A DNA stretch of 64,000 bases from the NCBI GenBank assembly GCA_016207825.1, contig JACQZI010000014.1:1-64000 (forward strand), in the 5' to 3' direction. This DNA is from Planctomycetota bacterium. GTDB taxonomy: Bacteria; Planctomycetota; MHYJ01; JACQXL01; JACQZI01. Below are positions 36,846 to 45,687 of this stretch, piece after piece (within the stretch, counting starts at the first letter, position 1; each line of letters begins with the position of its first letter). The position numbers and the translations under genes were made by a program. The notes below the pieces were generated by a model. The model was not told the origin of the DNA. It did no database searches and saw only the letters and a list, made by a program, of their open reading frames with translations.

Positions 36846-37583
36846 TTATTTCTGTTTATTATTATACAATCCTTCCGGTTTAATTCCACTAATTATAAAC
36901 TCTTTGCTGACCGGTTTTACCGCGCCTGAATGCAGCCCCCTCAATTGCAGTTTGCCGATGCTTATCCTCGTGAGCGATTTTACCGGATAGCCGAACTTGG
37001 CAAAAACCCTGCGTATCTCCCGTTTCTTGCCTTCCGTTATGGTCATTTCCAAAACCGTCAAGTTGGGCATCTTCTTTATTATTTTCATCTTGGCCGGAGC
37101 GGTTTTGCCTTCGGAAAGCCAGACGCCTTTCTGTATCTTTTCCGCCACATCAAGCGGTAACGCTCCCCTGACCACGATGTGATAGGTCTTGGGGACCTCG
37201 TAGCGCGGATGTATCATCATGTTGCAGAGGTCCCCGTCATTGGTCACTATTACGAGGCCTTCGGAATCAGAATCCAATCTCCCGACCGTGTAAAGGCGGT
37301 AAGGGATATTCTTAAAAAGATTCATAATCGTCCGCCGTCCGCGTTCGTCTTTATTGGAACAGATATAGCCCTTGGGCTTGTGGACCAGGAAATAGCACTT
37401 CGACTCGGTCTTTATGGGACGGCCTTGGTAGTAAATAGTGTCCCGGCTTGGGTCGACCTTGACGCCCACTTCCCGGACGATGGTGTTATTGACCTTGACC
37501 AGCCCCTGCCTGATTAAATCCTCGCACTTGCGCCGGGAGGCGATTCCGGCATGCGCCATCACTTTATGAAGCCGCTCTTCCAT
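36846..37583 (-). CDS. 23S rRNA pseudouridine synthase (RluB/RsuA family)
   Basis: A 245-residue protein. An S4 RNA-binding domain (RLHKVMAHAGIASRRKCEDL) is at the N-terminus, and the catalytic pseudouridine synthase domain carries the RLDSDSEGL motif with the catalytic aspartate. PKTYHIVVRG and EGKKREIRR are typical of the RsuA/RluB/E/F group. The start is the ATG that shares one base with the ruvB stop (TGATG at 37585-37581); a longer reading from 37691 would run far into ruvB and is unlikely. Confidence 0.9.
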   Translation of the reverse strand: MEERLHKVMAHAGIASRRKCEDLIRQGLVKVNNTIVREVGVKVDPSRDTIYYQGRPIKTESKCYFLVHKPKGYICSNKDERGRRTIMNLFKNIPYRLYTVGRLDSDSEGLVIVTNDGDLCNMMIHPRYEVPKTYHIVVRGALPLDVAEKIQKGVWLSEGKTAPAKMKIIKKMPNLTVLEMTITEGKKREIRRVFAKFGYPVKSLTRISIGKLQLRGLHSGAVKPVSKEFIISGIKPEGLYNNKQK

Positions 37584-38626
37584 CAGAAAATATCCTTCTG
37601 GATGAGGTTGATCGGTATTTTCTCCTTGAGGTGTTCGCAGGCGGATTTGGTGATTTTCCTCCCGCGCGGGGTTTTTTCCAGGAAACAGCACTGTATCAAA
37701 AACGGTTCGTAAACCTCTTCTATCGTATCCTCTTCCTCGCCCACGGAAACGGCGATGGTCTTTAATCCTATCGGCCCCCCGCCGTGGTTGATGAGCGTTT
37801 TTAGAATCTTTCTATCCGTTTCTTCCAGCCCCGCGTTATCTATCCCGAGCATCTCCAGCCCTTCGAGCGCGATTTTCAGGGTGATGACGTTATTGGATTT
37901 CACCTGCGCTAAATCCCGGATTCTCTTAAGGAGCCGGTTGGCAACGCGCGGAGTGCCCCGGGCGCGCTGGCTGATGAGCTTTCCGGCGTCATCCTCCAGT
38001 TTAACGTTCAGGAGTTTGGCAGAGCGTTCGGTAATCTTTAATAAATCCTCTACCGGGTATAATTCCAGCTTTTCGAGTATCCCAAAGCGCGCGCGGAACG
38101 GGTCGCTCAAGAGCCCCTCGCGCGTGGTCGCGCCGATAAGTGTGAATTTCGGGACATCGATATTGACGCTCCGGGCGTGCGGGCCCTGGTCTATCATGAT
38201 ATTGATGGTGTAATCCTCCATCGCGGAATAAAGGTATTCTTCAACCGTCTTGGGCAGCCGGTGGATTTCGTCTATAAAGAGGATATCCTTGGGCTGGAGA
38301 TTGGTGAGTATCCCGACCAGGTCCGCGGGACGCTCCATGGCCGGGCCGGAGGTCACTTTGATTTCCGCCTGGCAGCGCTTGGCAACCAGGTGCGCAAGCG
38401 TGGTCTTGCCTAATCCGGGCAGGCCGGTAAAAAGGATGTGGTCGAGCGCCTCTGACCGCTTCTGCGCGGCGGTGATGTATATCTTGACGTTGTTGACTAT
38501 CTTGGATTGGCCGACGAACTCGTCGAAACTCTGGGGACGTAATGTTTGGTCAAGGCTTAAATCGTCAGCGCTCTTGACGCTGGAAATTATCTTGGGCTTA
38601 AAACTCTGGGGTTTATTAATAGCCAT
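37583..38626 (-). CDS. ruvB: Holliday junction branch migration helicase RuvB
   Basis: A 347-residue AAA+ motor that works with RuvA at Holliday junctions. LRPQSFDEFVGQ, Walker A GLPGLGKTTLAH, Walker B LFIDEIHRL, GATTREGLLSDPFRARFG and the C-terminal winged helix (RTPRGRKIT-like) are all present. No Shine-Dalgarno lies before the ATG. First gene of the ruvB-rluB-lipoprotein unit; ruvA and ruvC are not in this window. Confidence 0.97.
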   Translation of the reverse strand: MAINKPQSFKPKIISSVKSADDLSLDQTLRPQSFDEFVGQSKIVNNVKIYITAAQKRSEALDHILFTGLPGLGKTTLAHLVAKRCQAEIKVTSGPAMERPADLVGILTNLQPKDILFIDEIHRLPKTVEEYLYSAMEDYTINIMIDQGPHARSVNIDVPKFTLIGATTREGLLSDPFRARFGILEKLELYPVEDLLKITERSAKLLNVKLEDDAGKLISQRARGTPRVANRLLKRIRDLAQVKSNNVITLKIALEGLEMLGIDNAGLEETDRKILKTLINHGGGPIGLKTIAVSVGEEEDTIEEVYEPFLIQCCFLEKTPRGRKITKSACEHLKEKIPINLIQKDIF

Positions 38627-38900
38627 ATATTAACAACAGGATTAAACGCCCCATTCTGGGTTCCCAATAATCGGGAGTCCCGTGGAACGGGAGGATTAGC
38701 CAGATTATATGGAGAGTTTAATATATAATGCTTTCCCGCTCAAGTATTTTGCTAAAGAAATTAAAGATGAGCAGTTTATAGCCAATGACCCGTGAATAAC
38801 TCCATCCTGTGTAATCCGCCCCGCTCCACAATATAATATGAATCAGCTGCTCTACCAAAGTTATTGATATGAGCGTCCCTTACGATAGTTAAGGGATGGC
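38627..38900. other. Intergenic region without a recognised gene
   Basis: It contains a small hairpin, CCCGTGGAACGGG-like, around 38680-38692, a member of the palindromic sequences seen elsewhere in the window. No gene is visible. Confidence 0.5.
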
Positions 38901-39410
38901 CTATTTTTTAGCTTCAGCAGGAGTTTCTTTCTTGGCTTCTTTGGCTTCCGCTTTCGGCTCGTGCTTTGCTTCCGGCTTAGCCTCTGCCTTACTCTCCGCT
39001 TTCGCTTCGGCCTTCTCCTCCGGCTTCTCCTTCATTTCTTCCGGCACTTCCTCTTCGGCTCCGGGCACGATGGTGTCCTTGAGCTTGGCGGCCTTGCCGA
39101 CCCTATCCCTCAGATAATAGAGCTTGGCGCGGCGGGTGCTTTCTCCGCTTCTCTTAATTGCGATTTTAGTGACATTGGGTGAATGGACCGGGAAAATACG
39201 CTCCACGCCTTCGCCCTGGACGATGCGCCGGACGATGAAGGTCTCGTTCACGCCGCCGCCTTTACGGGCGATGACGATTCCGTTAAATATCTGGATTCTT
39301 TCCTTGTCGCCTTCCATTACCTTGACGTGGACATCGACCGTATCGCCGATATCGAACTTGAATTCCTTTTTCCTGAGATAATCTTTTGAAATCTCTTCCA
39401 TGATGTTCAT
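38901..39410 (-). CDS. rplS: Ribosomal protein L19 with charged C-terminal tail
   Basis: A 169-residue L19; the family is usually about 115 residues. Residues 1-115 carry the normal fold (FDIGDTVDVHVKVMEGDKER, GVERIFPVHSPNV, RAKLYYLRDRVGKAAKLKD). The last 50 residues are a low-complexity tail of Ala, Lys and Glu (EAKAESKAEAKPEAK). L19 sits at the 30S-50S interface, so a flexible charged tail is notable. GAAAGGAT lies before the start. It follows trmD on the same strand, a common pair. Confidence 0.95.
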   Translation of the reverse strand: MNIMEEISKDYLRKKEFKFDIGDTVDVHVKVMEGDKERIQIFNGIVIARKGGGVNETFIVRRIVQGEGVERIFPVHSPNVTKIAIKRSGESTRRAKLYYLRDRVGKAAKLKDTIVPGAEEEVPEEMKEKPEEKAEAKAESKAEAKPEAKHEPKAEAKEAKKETPAEAKK

Positions 39411-39459
39411 ACTTATATCCTTTCTCTATTTCTATTGCCTAAAGCAGTCAAGGCCTTTT

Positions 39460-39489
39460 CCCGATTAATCGGGATCCGCCTCTGGCGGA
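39460..39489. repeat. Composite palindromic element between trmD and rplS
   Basis: Two adjacent hairpins: CCCGAT-TA-ATCGGG (39460-39473) and TCCGCC-TCT-GGCGGA (39475-39489). Confidence 0.7.
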
Positions 39490-39491
39490 CT

Positions 39492-40163
39492 CTACCTATT
39501 AGCCCTCAAACTGCGCCATTTATTAATCTCATCGTGATTGCCGGAAAGAAGCACCTCCGGAACCGCGATTCCCTTATAAACCCGGGGCCGGGTATAATTG
39601 GGGAAATCCAGCTTATCGCCCTTGCTGAACGATTCCTCCACGGCCGAGTTCGGATTACCCAGGACATTCGGAACCAGCCGGATTACGGAATCTATCACCA
39701 CTGCCGCCGGTATTTCTCCACCTGAAAGAACGTATTTGCCGATAGAGAGCTCTTCGAACTCGATGAGCTCTTTTATCCGCTCGTCAAACCCTTCATAATG
39801 CCCGCAGAGCAGAATCAGGTTTTCCCTTTTGGCAAGGGCTTTCGCCCGTGCCTGGGAAAAAACCCTGCCGGCAGGCGAGAACAAAATCTTATGCGCCCTG
39901 CCCCCGCCTGCGCTACGGCGGGCAGGCTTGATGGTTTTCTCTATCGCCTCGATAGCGCGCACTATTGGTTCAACCATCAGGACCATTCCGGGCCCGCCGC
40001 CGAAGGGGCGGTCATCGACCTTGCGATGCTTATCCAGGGTATAATCCCGGAGGTTATGCAGTTTAATCGTTACCAGCCGTTTGGTTTGCGCCCGTTTAAC
40101 GATGCTTTCCTTAAGAAAGCCCTTGAACATATTCGGGAACAAAGTAACGACATCTATCCGCAT
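39492..40163 (-). CDS. trmD: tRNA (guanine37-N1)-methyltransferase
   Basis: A 223-residue SPOUT methyltransferase that makes m1G37. MRIDVVTLFPNMF, DDRPFGGGPGMVLM, LCGHYEGFDERI and IGKYVLSGGEIPA are diagnostic trefoil-knot motifs. Residues about 88-100 (KPARRSAGGGRA) form an insertion in a variable loop, encoded by a palindromic element at 39897-39926. The ATG at 40163 gives the standard N-terminus; a TTG four codons upstream is possible. No Shine-Dalgarno, short leader. Confidence 0.95.
   Translation of the reverse strand: MRIDVVTLFPNMFKGFLKESIVKRAQTKRLVTIKLHNLRDYTLDKHRKVDDRPFGGGPGMVLMVEPIVRAIEAIEKTIKPARRSAGGGRAHKILFSPAGRVFSQARAKALAKRENLILLCGHYEGFDERIKELIEFEELSIGKYVLSGGEIPAAVVIDSVIRLVPNVLGNPNSAVEESFSKGDKLDFPNYTRPRVYKGIAVPEVLLSGNHDEINKWRSLRANR
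39897..39926. repeat. Palindromic element within trmD
   Basis: Arms equivalent to CCTGCCCGCC and GGCGGGCAGG, with a two-base bulge, enclose the loop TGCGCTAC. The element at 56499-56522 has the same loop and right arm with few changes. Confidence 0.65.
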
Positions 40164-40186
40164 AAGGCAGTCCAAACAAACGGCCT

Positions 40187-40216
40187 ATTATAATAAAAGA
40201 CAGGCCGTTTTGTCAA
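40187..40216 (-). promoter_or_regulatory. Promoter of trmD-rplS
   Basis: On the minus strand, TTGACA (40216-40211) and TATAAT (40192-40187) are spaced by 18 bases. An inverted repeat CGGCCT...AGGCCG (40181-40186 and 40202-40207) encloses the -10 box. Confidence 0.6.
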
Positions 40217-40291
40217 TAAAAACCTGATAGCCCGGAGCGGCAGCGAGTGCGTCCCCGGAATTACACGAACTAATGAACTTACATTAATTTA

Positions 40292-40320
40292 TTGCCAAAC
40301 TTCCCATTAAAACGTAAAAT
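40292..40320 (+). promoter_or_regulatory. Promoter-like element upstream of the SIR2 gene
   Basis: TTGCCA at 40292-40297 and TAAAAT at 40315-40320 (spacer 17). The first half of the spacer, AACTTCCC, is identical to that of the element at 42674-42702. Confidence 0.5.
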
Positions 40321-40397
40321 CCGAATAATTAAGAAAGCGACCAAAGAGAGCCCCGACCCAACATGGCCCTCGTATCCCGAAGGGAGAAGGGGGTGGC

Positions 40398-40416
40398 TTC
40401 GGGGGCGTCCCCCGAA
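40398..40416. repeat. Hairpin upstream of the SIR2 gene
   Basis: A perfect 8-bp inverted repeat, TTCGGGGG-CGT-CCCCCGAA. It lies in the leader between the promoter-like element and the SIR2 gene; it is not followed by a T run. Confidence 0.5.
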
Positions 40417-40519
40417 ATGTAAGAGTAGAATCGGGAATTGAGTAAGATTCATCCTGCCGCCTTTAGCGAGCCTCGCCTATGGCGGGAGCGGAGTCGAAGG
40501 GGTGTCACCGGAATTAAGA

Positions 40520-42457
40520 ATGAATTCATCATTTCATACAATCTGTATAGGTGAAGATATACAATCATATGATAGTTTGGTTAAGGAAACTTCCGCTGAG
40601 TTTCAAAAACGTAATGTGCTTCTTTTTACCGGTGCTGGCATTTCCACAGGAGAACCTTCGTCTCTTCCACTAGCAGTTGAACTTATTAAACCATTGGTTT
40701 CAGAATTTAAGAAAGCAACTCAATTATTTCCCGAATTAAATAAAATCGACTCAAAAGATAAAAATCTGGCGTTCGCCACGCTTGAAGAAGCCAGATTGGA
40801 ACGTCTTCTTGACGCACTCTACCGTGTTTATAAAGAACCGGCTTTAGATTACATTTCTGTTCTAAATGGCGACGAATGCAATACCAATCATAATGCAATT
40901 GCCGCATTGGCAAAAAATAATTTCCTACCCGTTTGCATAACCCTTAATTTTGATTTGCTAATTGAAAAAGCAGTGGGGTCTTGTGAAATTGAATGTCCAT
41001 TATCGACCCCCTCAAAAATTCCTTTTGGCACATCGAACCCTATTCTTAGAGTAATAAAACCGCATGGCACTTTTACTGAAGGCGATGACCCATATAAATA
41101 TCTTGCGGCAACATTGTCGGATATCGGTTCCGAACCGGCATATAATACCATTAGGGTAATTTCGGATGCAATCGATAAATCCAGTGTCTTGCTGGTAGCC
41201 GGTTATAGCGATGATGATTGGGATATTTTCCCTATTCTCGTAAAAAAAACTAGTTCTGCTAAGAGACTAAAGAAAATAATATGGGTTCAATATATCAGTC
41301 CTAAAACTATTGAACGACGAAAAGCAGGACTAGATGAAATTTCAGAGAGAGTTTATAATTGGCTTAGTAATTCAAATATAGAAGCTGTTATTCTTATTGG
41401 AGACATTAGGCAATTTCTTATTGATACACTTGAATCTTTATCTATTACGATATCACAGCCTAAGGGTGGAGTGAAAAAACACCCAGATATCGCACCATTC
41501 AAAGCCGATAATGATCCGAATAATGCTCAATCAATAAAAACCGCATTAGCACTGGCTTATATTATTCATCAAACAGGAGAATATAGTGAAAAACTTCTTT
41601 GGTTGTTGCATAATAACTCAATAATAAAAAACACACCTCATTTATTATGGCAGGTTGAAGATTTGCTTGGGCATATGTACCATACTTATGGCAAGTTAGA
41701 GAGAGCTATTCGTCATACAAAACAAACTATATCAGCCAAACAACACCCAGAAGTTGAATTATCTGTTGCTAAAGATATTGTTTGGCTTGGGTATGAATAT
41801 TTATGCCTTTCGAAAAGGCCCAATCCGCTCCGACCGCTTCGACTTATTAAAATCCCATATTGTATTTTCAAGGGTATGTATTTACTTAAGAAAGGAATTT
41901 CCTTAGCCAAAACAAATGAAGAAAGGAAAAGCCTTAAGGGACTGGCCGCATATTATCGAGTGGATCTATTGCATAGCTGGGGAAATATTTTAATGCTTTT
42001 TGGGTGTTATACCGTACGTATTTTTGCTTTTTATTTCCGTTGGATTGAATCGTTATATAGCGATATCGATAAGAATTTTGATGTAATGAAAACGGCCTAC
42101 TATTGGTTGCGTCATTTAGAGACAAAATTGCTTGGTAGAAAATTTATTGATAAAAAAGAGCTTAAAGAAATAAAGGATAGGCTTGATGAATTACAAATTC
42201 AGAACGACTTAGTGCAAAACAATCCTCAATCCGGGAATACGCGTGCTTATCGAGCTTTGCTTTATTATCTGATTGATCATAATATGGGTAAGGCTAAAGA
42301 GGAAATAAACGGGTCTGACAAAGAATGGAGAAAAAAGTGTAAAGGAATAGCATCTGGTTGGAGACGCACTGTGCTTTTTAAACGATTTATTGGTTTGAAA
42401 AAACCGACTTTTCTTGATGCATTATGGTTGTTCCTAAAAGAAGCTGATGCTACCTGA
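40520..42457 (+). CDS. SIR2-like domain protein with helical C-terminal region
   Basis: A 645-residue protein. Residues about 30-310 form a SIR2-type NAD-binding domain: LLFTGAGISTGEPSS, TLNFDLLIEKA and VIKPHGTF (catalytic-type histidine), then VLLVAGYSDDDWDI. The remaining 330 residues are alpha-helical with TPR-like pieces (MYHTYGKLERAIRHTKQTI). SIR2 domains joined to helical sensors are frequent in antiphage NADases, and the neighbourhood (methyltransferase, GHKL ATPase) fits that; activity against phage is inference. Codon use is AT-rich compared with the flanking genes. The ATG at 40520 is preferred to a GTG six codons upstream. Confidence 0.82.
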   Translation: MNSSFHTICIGEDIQSYDSLVKETSAEFQKRNVLLFTGAGISTGEPSSLPLAVELIKPLVSEFKKATQLFPELNKIDSKDKNLAFATLEEARLERLLDALYRVYKEPALDYISVLNGDECNTNHNAIAALAKNNFLPVCITLNFDLLIEKAVGSCEIECPLSTPSKIPFGTSNPILRVIKPHGTFTEGDDPYKYLAATLSDIGSEPAYNTIRVISDAIDKSSVLLVAGYSDDDWDIFPILVKKTSSAKRLKKIIWVQYISPKTIERRKAGLDEISERVYNWLSNSNIEAVILIGDIRQFLIDTLESLSITISQPKGGVKKHPDIAPFKADNDPNNAQSIKTALALAYIIHQTGEYSEKLLWLLHNNSIIKNTPHLLWQVEDLLGHMYHTYGKLERAIRHTKQTISAKQHPEVELSVAKDIVWLGYEYLCLSKRPNPLRPLRLIKIPYCIFKGMYLLKKGISLAKTNEERKSLKGLAAYYRVDLLHSWGNILMLFGCYTVRIFAFYFRWIESLYSDIDKNFDVMKTAYYWLRHLETKLLGRKFIDKKELKEIKDRLDELQIQNDLVQNNPQSGNTRAYRALLYYLIDHNMGKAKEEINGSDKEWRKKCKGIASGWRRTVLFKRFIGLKKPTFLDALWLFLKEADAT

Positions 42458-42751
42458 ATGTTGATAGTCACCACGCTTTGGAGCACACTTTTCCAAAAAC
42501 AGCCTTGTTCTCTTGAAACAGGCACCTATCCCTGAAATCCTTGATTTTCTCTATCCACAAAGCTCTTTTTCTCAATTCCGGAGCGAAGCGACTTCCCCGC
42601 GGAACATAGTGACGTCCCTTTAGGGAAAGCGTAGCCAGGTGGGATTAATCAATCAACTAATTAACTAATATTATTGCCAAACTTCCCTTCGAATAGTAAA
42701 ATTCTTGGTAATTAAGTAAAACGTCCCCCAAAAGCACGGAATTATAACGAA
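42458..42751. other. Intergenic region within the accessory island
   Basis: No gene is seen. The region carries the second copy of the TTGCCA promoter-like element (42674-42702). Confidence 0.5.
42674..42702 (+). promoter_or_regulatory. Promoter-like element upstream of the 42752 gene
   Basis: TTGCCA at 42674-42679 and TAAAAT at 42697-42702 (spacer 17). The match with 40292-40320 starts two bases before TTGCCA and continues through AACTTCCC. Confidence 0.55.
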
Positions 42752-43330
42752 ATGTCTAACAAATTAAAGAATTTAGCCAGGATTGTTGAGTGGTATAAGA
42801 AGAGAGCTCGTTTCAATCCTGACGATTATTCTAACGGTTCACTTGAAGAACGTATTAGAAAGATTTATACATTTCCCCACCAGCGGAGGGTTAAAAAATC
42901 AGTTAAAGACAGAGTAAAGAAAAAGCTATTGCGCAATGCAAAAGCAATCAATAAATGTAAAGACTTTAATTCTCTTTATAACATAGTTGAGGAAAACAGT
43001 GTAAAGGGGTTTGGGGACTTATCTATTTACGATACCACTATGATGATTGGCTTCCGCAAAGGAATCCTTCCTGATAAAGTCTACTTACATCGTGGGACGC
43101 GTAGGGGGGCGGAAATATTACTAGGAAGGCAGCTAAGTAAAACTTCCTGTCTTTTAACAGATGAATTAGATATCTTATTACGGAAACTAAAACCATACCA
43201 AATAGAAGACCTTTTGTGTATCTGTAAAGACGATTTTAAACTCAGGAAAGTTACAAGCGCTATATTGAACAAACGCCACGGCGAAAGAACATGTGTTGTA
43301 AAAAAGAAAACTAAGCGAAACTCTTGCTAA
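42752..43330 (+). CDS. Small HhH-like protein of unknown function
   Basis: A 192-residue basic protein. The central part, VKGFGDLSIYDTTMMIGFRK then GILPDKVYLHRGTRRGAEIL, resembles a helix-hairpin-helix-like family I know only as hypothetical; LKPYQIEDLLCICKDDF is its usual C-terminal motif. The N-terminal 80 residues and the last 20 are rich in Lys and Arg, so nucleic acid binding is plausible. It lies between the SIR2 gene and the GHKL operon and has its own promoter-like element. A direct role in a defence system is only a guess from position. Confidence 0.65.
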   Translation: MSNKLKNLARIVEWYKKRARFNPDDYSNGSLEERIRKIYTFPHQRRVKKSVKDRVKKKLLRNAKAINKCKDFNSLYNIVEENSVKGFGDLSIYDTTMMIGFRKGILPDKVYLHRGTRRGAEILLGRQLSKTSCLLTDELDILLRKLKPYQIEDLLCICKDDFKLRKVTSAILNKRHGERTCVVKKKTKRNSC

Positions 43331-43407
43331 AAACATAAAATCAAAGTAGAATTTAGGCGTTGATGAAAATCCGAGATTTGTTAGAATAACCGATTTAAAA
43401 TACGCAT

Positions 43408-45687
43408 ATGGAGAAATTTAAGTTTACAGTTGATAGTGCTTTGCTCAGTGAATTGGGGGAAAAATTAGTCGAATTTCCTCACATTGCTTTGGTTGAATTA
43501 GTTAAAAATGCTTATGACGCCGATGCAACACGGGTAGATATAAAGTTTATTGAGCAAAAAACAGGTGCCCCAGAAATCCATATTATCGATAATGGACATG
43601 GCATGACATTAGATGATGTTAAAAATTATTGGATGAGGATTGCCACAACAAATAAAATCAAGAATAATTATTCTCCATTATATGGTCGTCCTAAGACAGG
43701 AGAGAAAGGTATTGGACGATTTGCTTGTCGACGGTTAGGATTGCATTTAAAGCTTATTACAATTGCAAAATCAACTGGGAATAACTATGAAAGGACAGAG
43801 GTTGAATTTCTGTGGGACCATTTTAAAGCCGGGAAAGAAGTTACAGAGATAGAATGCCCGGGGAAAAATGAAAAAATAAAAGATGCGCAAACAGGAACCA
43901 CTTTAATTATCAGTAAGGGGCAAAAAAATGAGTGGCAAAAAAGAGGTTATGACTTTGCAAAAAGACAATTCTGTTTGCTTGCTATTAATAGAGGCGAAAA
44001 AAGGAAAGGGTTTGCAGAAGACCCAGGCTTTAATATTTTTATGACTTTTCCACAAATGGAAGGTACAACAGAAGCGATTGATATGCGTCAACAAGTTATT
44101 TCAGGTGGTTGGGGGGTGCTTAAAGGACATGTTGATAGTAAAGGTAACGCAACTTATACCCTAGATGCATTAGATATTGGGGAAAGAACTTTTAAGAGCT
44201 CTGAGGAATACACAAACCTAAAAGACGTCACAATGGAAATAGGAATAATTCCCGGTAGTAGAAAAGACCAATATAAAGACCCAAAACTATTAAAAGAAGA
44301 ATACAAAAATTCAAATTTGCTAAAAGATTGGGTAGTTAAAAACTTCTTAGATGATTGGGGTGGTGTTCAGGTTCGTTTCAAAGGATTTAGGGTTTATCCC
44401 TATGGAGATGATGATTGGCTGGATATTGATAGGGATAGAGCACTAAGCAAAGGAGCGTCAGAATCCAAGGAGCTTGAAAAGGTTGTATACACCTTCAATA
44501 ATGTAGTACTTCCTAGCCGTTATTTACTTAGTTTGCTTTCGATGCGTAGTTATGTTGGTTCGGTTAATATTGGTGAAGGTGCGACCGGATTTGAGATGAA
44601 AGCCAGCCGAGAAAAATTTGTAGATTCAAAAGCAACTGAAGAATTAAAGAATTTCGTACGGTATGGTATTGATTGGGCAACTATTCTCAGGGATTATTAC
44701 AAAAGATTAAAAGAAACGAGTAGTTCAGAAAAAGCTGCTGAAAAACTAGGTGAAGTAATCGGCAAAAAAGTAGGCCCGGAAAAAGTTGTTGAGGCCGCTA
44801 CCGCCTATCTAAAACAACAAGTTGATAGCATATCCAATCTATTACCAAAGAATAAGAGAGAAGAATTAGAAAAATCCATTCCAGCGATAACGAATTCTAT
44901 TTTAAAATATGACAAATTGAAAACTGGTGAATTACATCACTTAAGATTAGTGGCCTCAACTTCTACACTGCTAAATATTTTTGCTCATGATGTAAAATTA
45001 TTCACTGGTTCATTAAGTTCCAGTCGCGTAAAATTAAAAGATCTCGAAGATAGAGTTTCTGCCAAGGACAAAGAATTCATTAAAGAAATACGTAATGGTT
45101 TAAATGATTCTAAAAAAAGATTTAATGATCTTTTAGAAATGACAGCTCTTATTGGCACGGAAAATATATCCACACCGCCTCAGCAATTAGCACTGTTTGA
45201 TAGAATCGAATCAGCCGAAAGATGCTTTAAACCAATATTAGATGAATATCATATTAAAATTAATTATGATCAAGTCCCCAAAAATTTATTGGTCGGTCCA
45301 ATGTTGGAAGGGGAATTATATGCGATTCTTCTTAATACTCTTTCTAATTCAATTAAGGCTGTGATAGCTGAGGGACAAAACAAAATAATTGAAATTGCGG
45401 CTACAATGGTCGAGAAAAAAGCTAAACTAAATATTCGTGACAGTGGAATTGGATTAGATGAAAATCATTTTGATGATGTTTTTATTCCTTTTATTGCTGA
45501 TCCTACAAATAAGCTATACAAGGAATTAGAGAAAAAAATTAATCCCAGGGATAAATATATTGTGGGGATGGGAAGTGGTTTAGGATTAAGTATCGTTAAA
45601 GATATCGTAAAATTACGTAAGGGGGAAATCAGATTTGTGAAACCAACAGGTAACTGGAAAACCGATTTGGAGGTTATTTTACCATGA
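43408..45687 (+). CDS. Double GHKL protein: MutL/MORC-like ATPase plus histidine-kinase-like ATPase
   Basis: A 759-residue cytoplasmic protein with two ATP-binding Bergerat folds. The N-terminal one has the N box ALVELVKNAYDADATRV, G1 IIDNGHGMT and G2 GEKGIGRFACRRLG, as in MutL, Hsp90 and MORC ATPases. The C-terminal one (about residues 635-759) has NTLSNSIKAV, RDSGIGL and GMGSGLGLSIVKDIVKLR, as in histidine kinases. Between them HLRLVASTSTLLNIFAHDVK (about residues 512-531) resembles a dimerisation/phosphoacceptor helix. The stop overlaps the receiver gene by four bases (ATGA), so phosphotransfer to it is plausible. TAAAAT ends six bases before the ATG. Confidence 0.85.
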   Translation: MEKFKFTVDSALLSELGEKLVEFPHIALVELVKNAYDADATRVDIKFIEQKTGAPEIHIIDNGHGMTLDDVKNYWMRIATTNKIKNNYSPLYGRPKTGEKGIGRFACRRLGLHLKLITIAKSTGNNYERTEVEFLWDHFKAGKEVTEIECPGKNEKIKDAQTGTTLIISKGQKNEWQKRGYDFAKRQFCLLAINRGEKRKGFAEDPGFNIFMTFPQMEGTTEAIDMRQQVISGGWGVLKGHVDSKGNATYTLDALDIGERTFKSSEEYTNLKDVTMEIGIIPGSRKDQYKDPKLLKEEYKNSNLLKDWVVKNFLDDWGGVQVRFKGFRVYPYGDDDWLDIDRDRALSKGASESKELEKVVYTFNNVVLPSRYLLSLLSMRSYVGSVNIGEGATGFEMKASREKFVDSKATEELKNFVRYGIDWATILRDYYKRLKETSSSEKAAEKLGEVIGKKVGPEKVVEAATAYLKQQVDSISNLLPKNKREELEKSIPAITNSILKYDKLKTGELHHLRLVASTSTLLNIFAHDVKLFTGSLSSSRVKLKDLEDRVSAKDKEFIKEIRNGLNDSKKRFNDLLEMTALIGTENISTPPQQLALFDRIESAERCFKPILDEYHIKINYDQVPKNLLVGPMLEGELYAILLNTLSNSIKAVIAEGQNKIIEIAATMVEKKAKLNIRDSGIGLDENHFDDVFIPFIADPTNKLYKELEKKINPRDKYIVGMGSGLGLSIVKDIVKLRKGEIRFVKPTGNWKTDLEVILP

